Shown here: piece by piece, positions 6,297 through 7,741 of the stretch
How positions within the stretch are numbered: position 1 is the first letter of the stretch
Layout: every line of letters begins with the position of its first letter
Origin: an uncultured Maritalea sp.
Lineage (GTDB): Bacteria; Pseudomonadota; Alphaproteobacteria; Rhizobiales; Devosiaceae
Assembly (NCBI GenBank): GCA_913055925.1
Contig: CAJXLH010000120.1
Location: forward strand, 1-7,741
DNA: 7,741 nt
Direction of reading: 5' to 3'
Notes under the pieces: model-generated
Told to the model about the DNA's origin: nothing
Seen by the model: only the letters and a program-made list of their open reading frames with translations
The model's database searches: none
Position numbers and translations under genes: made by a program

Positions 6297-6536
6297 CTAG
6301 TTGGTGCTGCGACGGAATGTGGCGGCGATCATTGGATTGCCATCAAACATGTCGGTTGTTGTGTCGCTTTCATCCGCTAGGGCGAATTGGTGTTTGCTGA
6401 CCGGACCCACAATCGCAAAGCCGAGCTCATCCAGTCCCTTGGCTTTAAACTGGCGCATCGCGTCTGCAACGGTACGCGCAATGATGGTGATATATTCGTC
6501 TTGCGTGTTCTGCCGGTTATCGATTGTGTGTGTCAT
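6297..6536 (-). CDS. Conserved-looking small protein of unknown function, upstream of aceA
   Basis: I do not recognise this 79-aa family. The frame extends upstream to 6626, but the internal ATG at 6536 (MTHTIDNRQNTQDEY) has a textbook GGAGG five nt before it, so it is the chosen start. The product is soluble with no signal peptide, membrane segment or cysteine pair. A probable amphipathic helix (about 12-33, DEYITIIARTVADAMRQFKA) is followed by two probable strands (LGFAIVGPV and HQFALAD) and an acidic, Thr-rich turn leading to GNPMIAATFRRSTN. It lies between the divergent ScfR-type regulator and aceA, in the aceA direction, and probably shares the aceA promoter region. A role linked to isocitrate lyase or its control is possible but inferred only from position. 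Confidence 0.7.
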   Translation of the reverse strand: MTHTIDNRQNTQDEYITIIARTVADAMRQFKAKGLDELGFAIVGPVSKHQFALADESDTTTDMFDGNPMIAATFRRSTN

Positions 6537-6541
6537 CTTTT

Positions 6542-6546
6542 CCTCC
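6542..6546 (-). promoter_or_regulatory. Strong Shine-Dalgarno (GGAGG) fixing the start of the 79-aa gene
   Basis: GGAGG with an AAAAG spacer precedes the ATG at 6536. It is the best ribosome site in the window and decides against the longer frame beginning at 6626. Confidence 0.8.
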
Positions 6547-6637
6547 GTTCCCGAAACCATTCCGGGATGTGATGATGTAAAGATTTGACAATTGGCTCCG
6601 AATTGCAAGATAATTCGTGAAATCAACGTGTTAAGCT

Positions 6638-6685
6638 GTAAAGTTCAGTAAAGCTGGTTCGAGAATTTTGTAAAGTTCTGTAAAG
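6638..6685. promoter_or_regulatory. Phased GTAAAG array, candidate operator of the ScfR-type regulator
   Basis: Two near-identical 16-mers, GTAAAGTTCAGTAAAG (6638-6653) and GTAAAGTTCTGTAAAG (6670-6685), start 32 bp apart. Each holds two GTAAAG hexamers spaced 10 bp, giving hexamers at 6638, 6648, 6670 and 6680, all roughly on one face of the helix. A fifth GTAAAG is at 6577-6582. The array ends 25 bp before the regulator start codon and lies in the shared upstream region of the 79-aa gene and aceA. AAAGTT-N-GTAAA loosely recalls the RamB site (AAAGTTTGCAAA). Autoregulation plus aceA control is the likely use; this is inference. Confidence 0.55.
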
Positions 6686-6710
6686 TTTTCGGCAGGAAAG
6701 GGGCCCGAAA

Positions 6711-7730
6711 ATGGAGAAGTCAAATCCGCAAATCGGCGGTAAAATCAGAAGGTTGCGACGTCAAAAGCACGTTTCACAGGCTGATTTGGCTGCAGCCCTC
6801 GGCATTTCGGCAAGTTACTTGAATTTGTTGGAGCACAATCGTCGAAACATCACTGTGCCGCTTTTGTTCAAAGTCGCGGGACACTTTGGTATTGAGCCGG
6901 GTGAGTTGGTTGAGAGTGACGAAAGTCAGTTGGTTGGCGATTTGATGGAGCTGTTCGGCGACGACATTTTTGCCGATACTGACCTCACCAATCACGAAAT
7001 TCGCGATCTTGCTTTTTCGAACCCCGGTGCCTCGCGCGCCATTTTACGATTGTTTGATAAATACCAAGAGGTGAAATCATCGCCAAACCGGTCAGATAAT
7101 GCGGATGGCGACCCAGAGGCGACGACCGGCTATCATACCGCGACAGAGGCCATCTCTGATTTCATTCAGGAAAATGCCAACCATTTTCCATCGCTTGAAG
7201 CGAGTGCAGAACGTGTACGTCATGATATCGATCACGCTTCAGATAGTTTTGAGTTGGGGCTTAAAACCTATCTCGGCAATGTGTTCGGCTTGGATGTAAA
7301 ACTGACCTCGTTGCCCTCCGGCATCGCCCAGCAGCACGACGCGTCCCTCGTGCCACGGGCCATAGAGCATCATGGCTTCGAGCGGACGGTAGACCACGCC
7401 GTCGTCGTTTGTGATCTGCTCGGCCAGTTCGCGCTCGGCAATCTGCACCTGCTGGTCGTACTGGGCGCTTTCGTGCTGTTGCACATAGGCCACGCGACGC
7501 TGCTCGCGCTCGTCGATCAGGTTGTGGAATTCGGGCAGTCGCTGCTGCCAGCGCTCGAGCACGCGGGTGAGCTGGTGCAGGTCGCGCAGTTCCGACAGCT
7601 GCAGCTGCAGCCGGTCGCTCTGCATCATCTGCAGCAGATAGCGCTGATTGTCGCGGATCAGCGCCGGAGTTTCCGCATCCTCGAGCCAGCCATAGCGCTG
7701 CAGGTCGAGGGTTTGGGTTTCCGCCGGTAG
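6711..7730 (+). CDS. ScfR/RamB-type XRE regulator, authentic only to about codon 201, then chimeric
   Basis: An open frame of 339 codons starts with an ATG preceded by AGGAAAGGGG. Residues 8-65 form a clear XRE/HTH_3 domain (KIRRLRRQKHVSQADLAAAL, then SASYLNLLEHNRRNITVPLL). Residues 70-200 (DLTNHEIRDLAFSNPGASRAI, then YHTATEAISDFIQ) match the start of the short-chain acyl-CoA regulator family (RamB, PccR, MccR). These proteins are about 470 aa, with an IrrE-like middle and a C-terminal domain that are missing here. From about base 7311-7325 the translation turns into Leu/His/Gln-rich sequence that is the antisense of other proteins, so the stop at 7730 is accidental. The divergent position beside aceA fits RamB-like control of the glyoxylate shunt. 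The regulator is either cut by a DNA rearrangement or, more likely, by a contig-end chimera. Confidence 0.75.
   Translation: MEKSNPQIGGKIRRLRRQKHVSQADLAAALGISASYLNLLEHNRRNITVPLLFKVAGHFGIEPGELVESDESQLVGDLMELFGDDIFADTDLTNHEIRDLAFSNPGASRAILRLFDKYQEVKSSPNRSDNADGDPEATTGYHTATEAISDFIQENANHFPSLEASAERVRHDIDHASDSFELGLKTYLGNVFGLDVKLTSLPSGIAQQHDASLVPRAIEHHGFERTVDHAVVVCDLLGQFALGNLHLLVVLGAFVLLHIGHATLLALVDQVVEFGQSLLPALEHAGELVQVAQFRQLQLQPVALHHLQQIALIVADQRRSFRILEPAIALQVEGLGFRR
7320..7421 (-). pseudogene. Fragment of a FAD-dependent monooxygenase, foreign to the contig
   Basis: Read on the minus strand this stretch gives EQITNDDGVVYRPLEAMMLY, then GPWHEGRVVLLGDAG. That is the typical region before and including the GD motif of UbiH/PHBH-type flavin monooxygenases, which contacts the FAD ribityl chain. 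The usual continuation (A/V-H-A-x-x-P) is absent, because the sequence passes directly into the ScfR-type gene on the other strand. Only about 33 residues of the family are present, with no start or stop. It is GC-rich, unlike the sequence to its left. Confidence 0.6.
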
Positions 7731-7741
7731 CGGGAACTGCA
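7413..7741 (-). pseudogene. Fragment of a Gln/Leu-rich helical protein, foreign, running off the window
   Basis: The minus strand is open from the window edge and encodes about 110 residues rich in Gln, Leu, Arg and Glu (for example RDLHQLTRVLERWQQRLPEF and YVQQHESAQYDQQVQIAERE). This has the look of a helical repeat or coiled-coil protein, possibly a TPR-type protein of a gamma-proteobacterium such as Pseudomonas; that assignment is a weak impression. It fuses in frame to the flavin monooxygenase fragment at LAEQIT, with no linker. Base use (high GC, CTGCAG at 7601, 7607, 7628 and 7699) differs strongly from the rest of the window. Confidence 0.5.

Noticed and set aside
6301..6588. A 95-codon plus-strand frame opposite the 79-aa gene
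   Set aside because: It is antisense to a gene with a strong ribosome site, and its own start has no credible ribosome site; it is a shadow frame.
6537..6626. A longer 109-aa form of the small gene before aceA
   Set aside because: The internal ATG at 6536 has a strong GGAGG at ideal spacing, and the extension covers the upstream regulatory region.
7324..7730. A novel C-terminal domain of the XRE regulator with membrane-like segments
   Set aside because: The Leu/His/Gln-rich translation is the antisense of recognisable monooxygenase sequence and a Gln-rich helical protein; the open frame is a by-product of high GC.

Overview
The window looks like a contig fragment from an alphaproteobacterium, probably of the Hyphomicrobiales. 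This placement is inferred from protein character and gene content: a ScfR-type acyl-CoA regulator beside isocitrate lyase, a stand-alone Aer-type PAS protein next to a short methyl-accepting receptor, and moderate GC. No rRNA or tRNA is present to confirm it. The last ~420 bases are different. They are GC-rich, CTGCAG-rich and read best on the minus strand as pieces of two unrelated proteins. I read them as foreign or chimeric DNA joined to the contig end.

Layout. (1) 2-2301, plus strand: the 3' part of comM (YifB-type AAA+ Mg-chelatase-like helicase), then a DinB-family protein 7 nt later, then a GNAT acetyltransferase overlapping it by 8 nt (ATGAGTGA). The spacing suggests one transcript. 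(2) 2307-2336: a strong hairpin followed by U6 in the minus direction, which ends the convergent receptor transcript. (3) 4430-2354, minus strand: a two-gene energy-taxis system. An Aer-type PAS protein is encoded first, and a receptor with two N-terminal membrane helices, HAMP-like repeats and an MCP signalling domain overlaps it by 26 nt. Together they form the parts of an Aer receptor split in two, as in Campylobacter CetB/CetA. (4) 4431-4877: a ~450 bp intergenic region with the aceA terminator, an exact FNR/FixK-type box (TTGAT-N4-ATCAA) with a suitably placed -10 for the PAS-receptor operon, and repeated GTTGC/GCAAC elements. (5) 6536-4878, minus strand: a 79-aa unrecognised gene with a strong Shine-Dalgarno, a structured 132-nt gap, then aceA (isocitrate lyase, glyoxylate shunt). 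(6) 6711 onward, plus strand: a divergent ScfR/RamB-type XRE regulator, preceded by four phased GTAAAG hexamers. Its family-like sequence stops near 7311-7325.

How the genes may work together: the divergent ScfR-type regulator probably senses a short-chain acyl-CoA signal and controls aceA, the small upstream gene and itself through the GTAAAG elements, tying the glyoxylate shunt to carbon source. Next door, a redox or energy-state taxis pair appears to be under oxygen-responsive FNR/FixK control. The comM-dinB-GNAT cluster is an unrelated DNA-processing and stress neighbourhood. The most useful second looks are the FNR-box promoter of the split aerotaxis receptor, the altered FAD-site residue in its PAS domain, the GTAAAG operator array, the small aceA-linked gene, and the chimeric right end.
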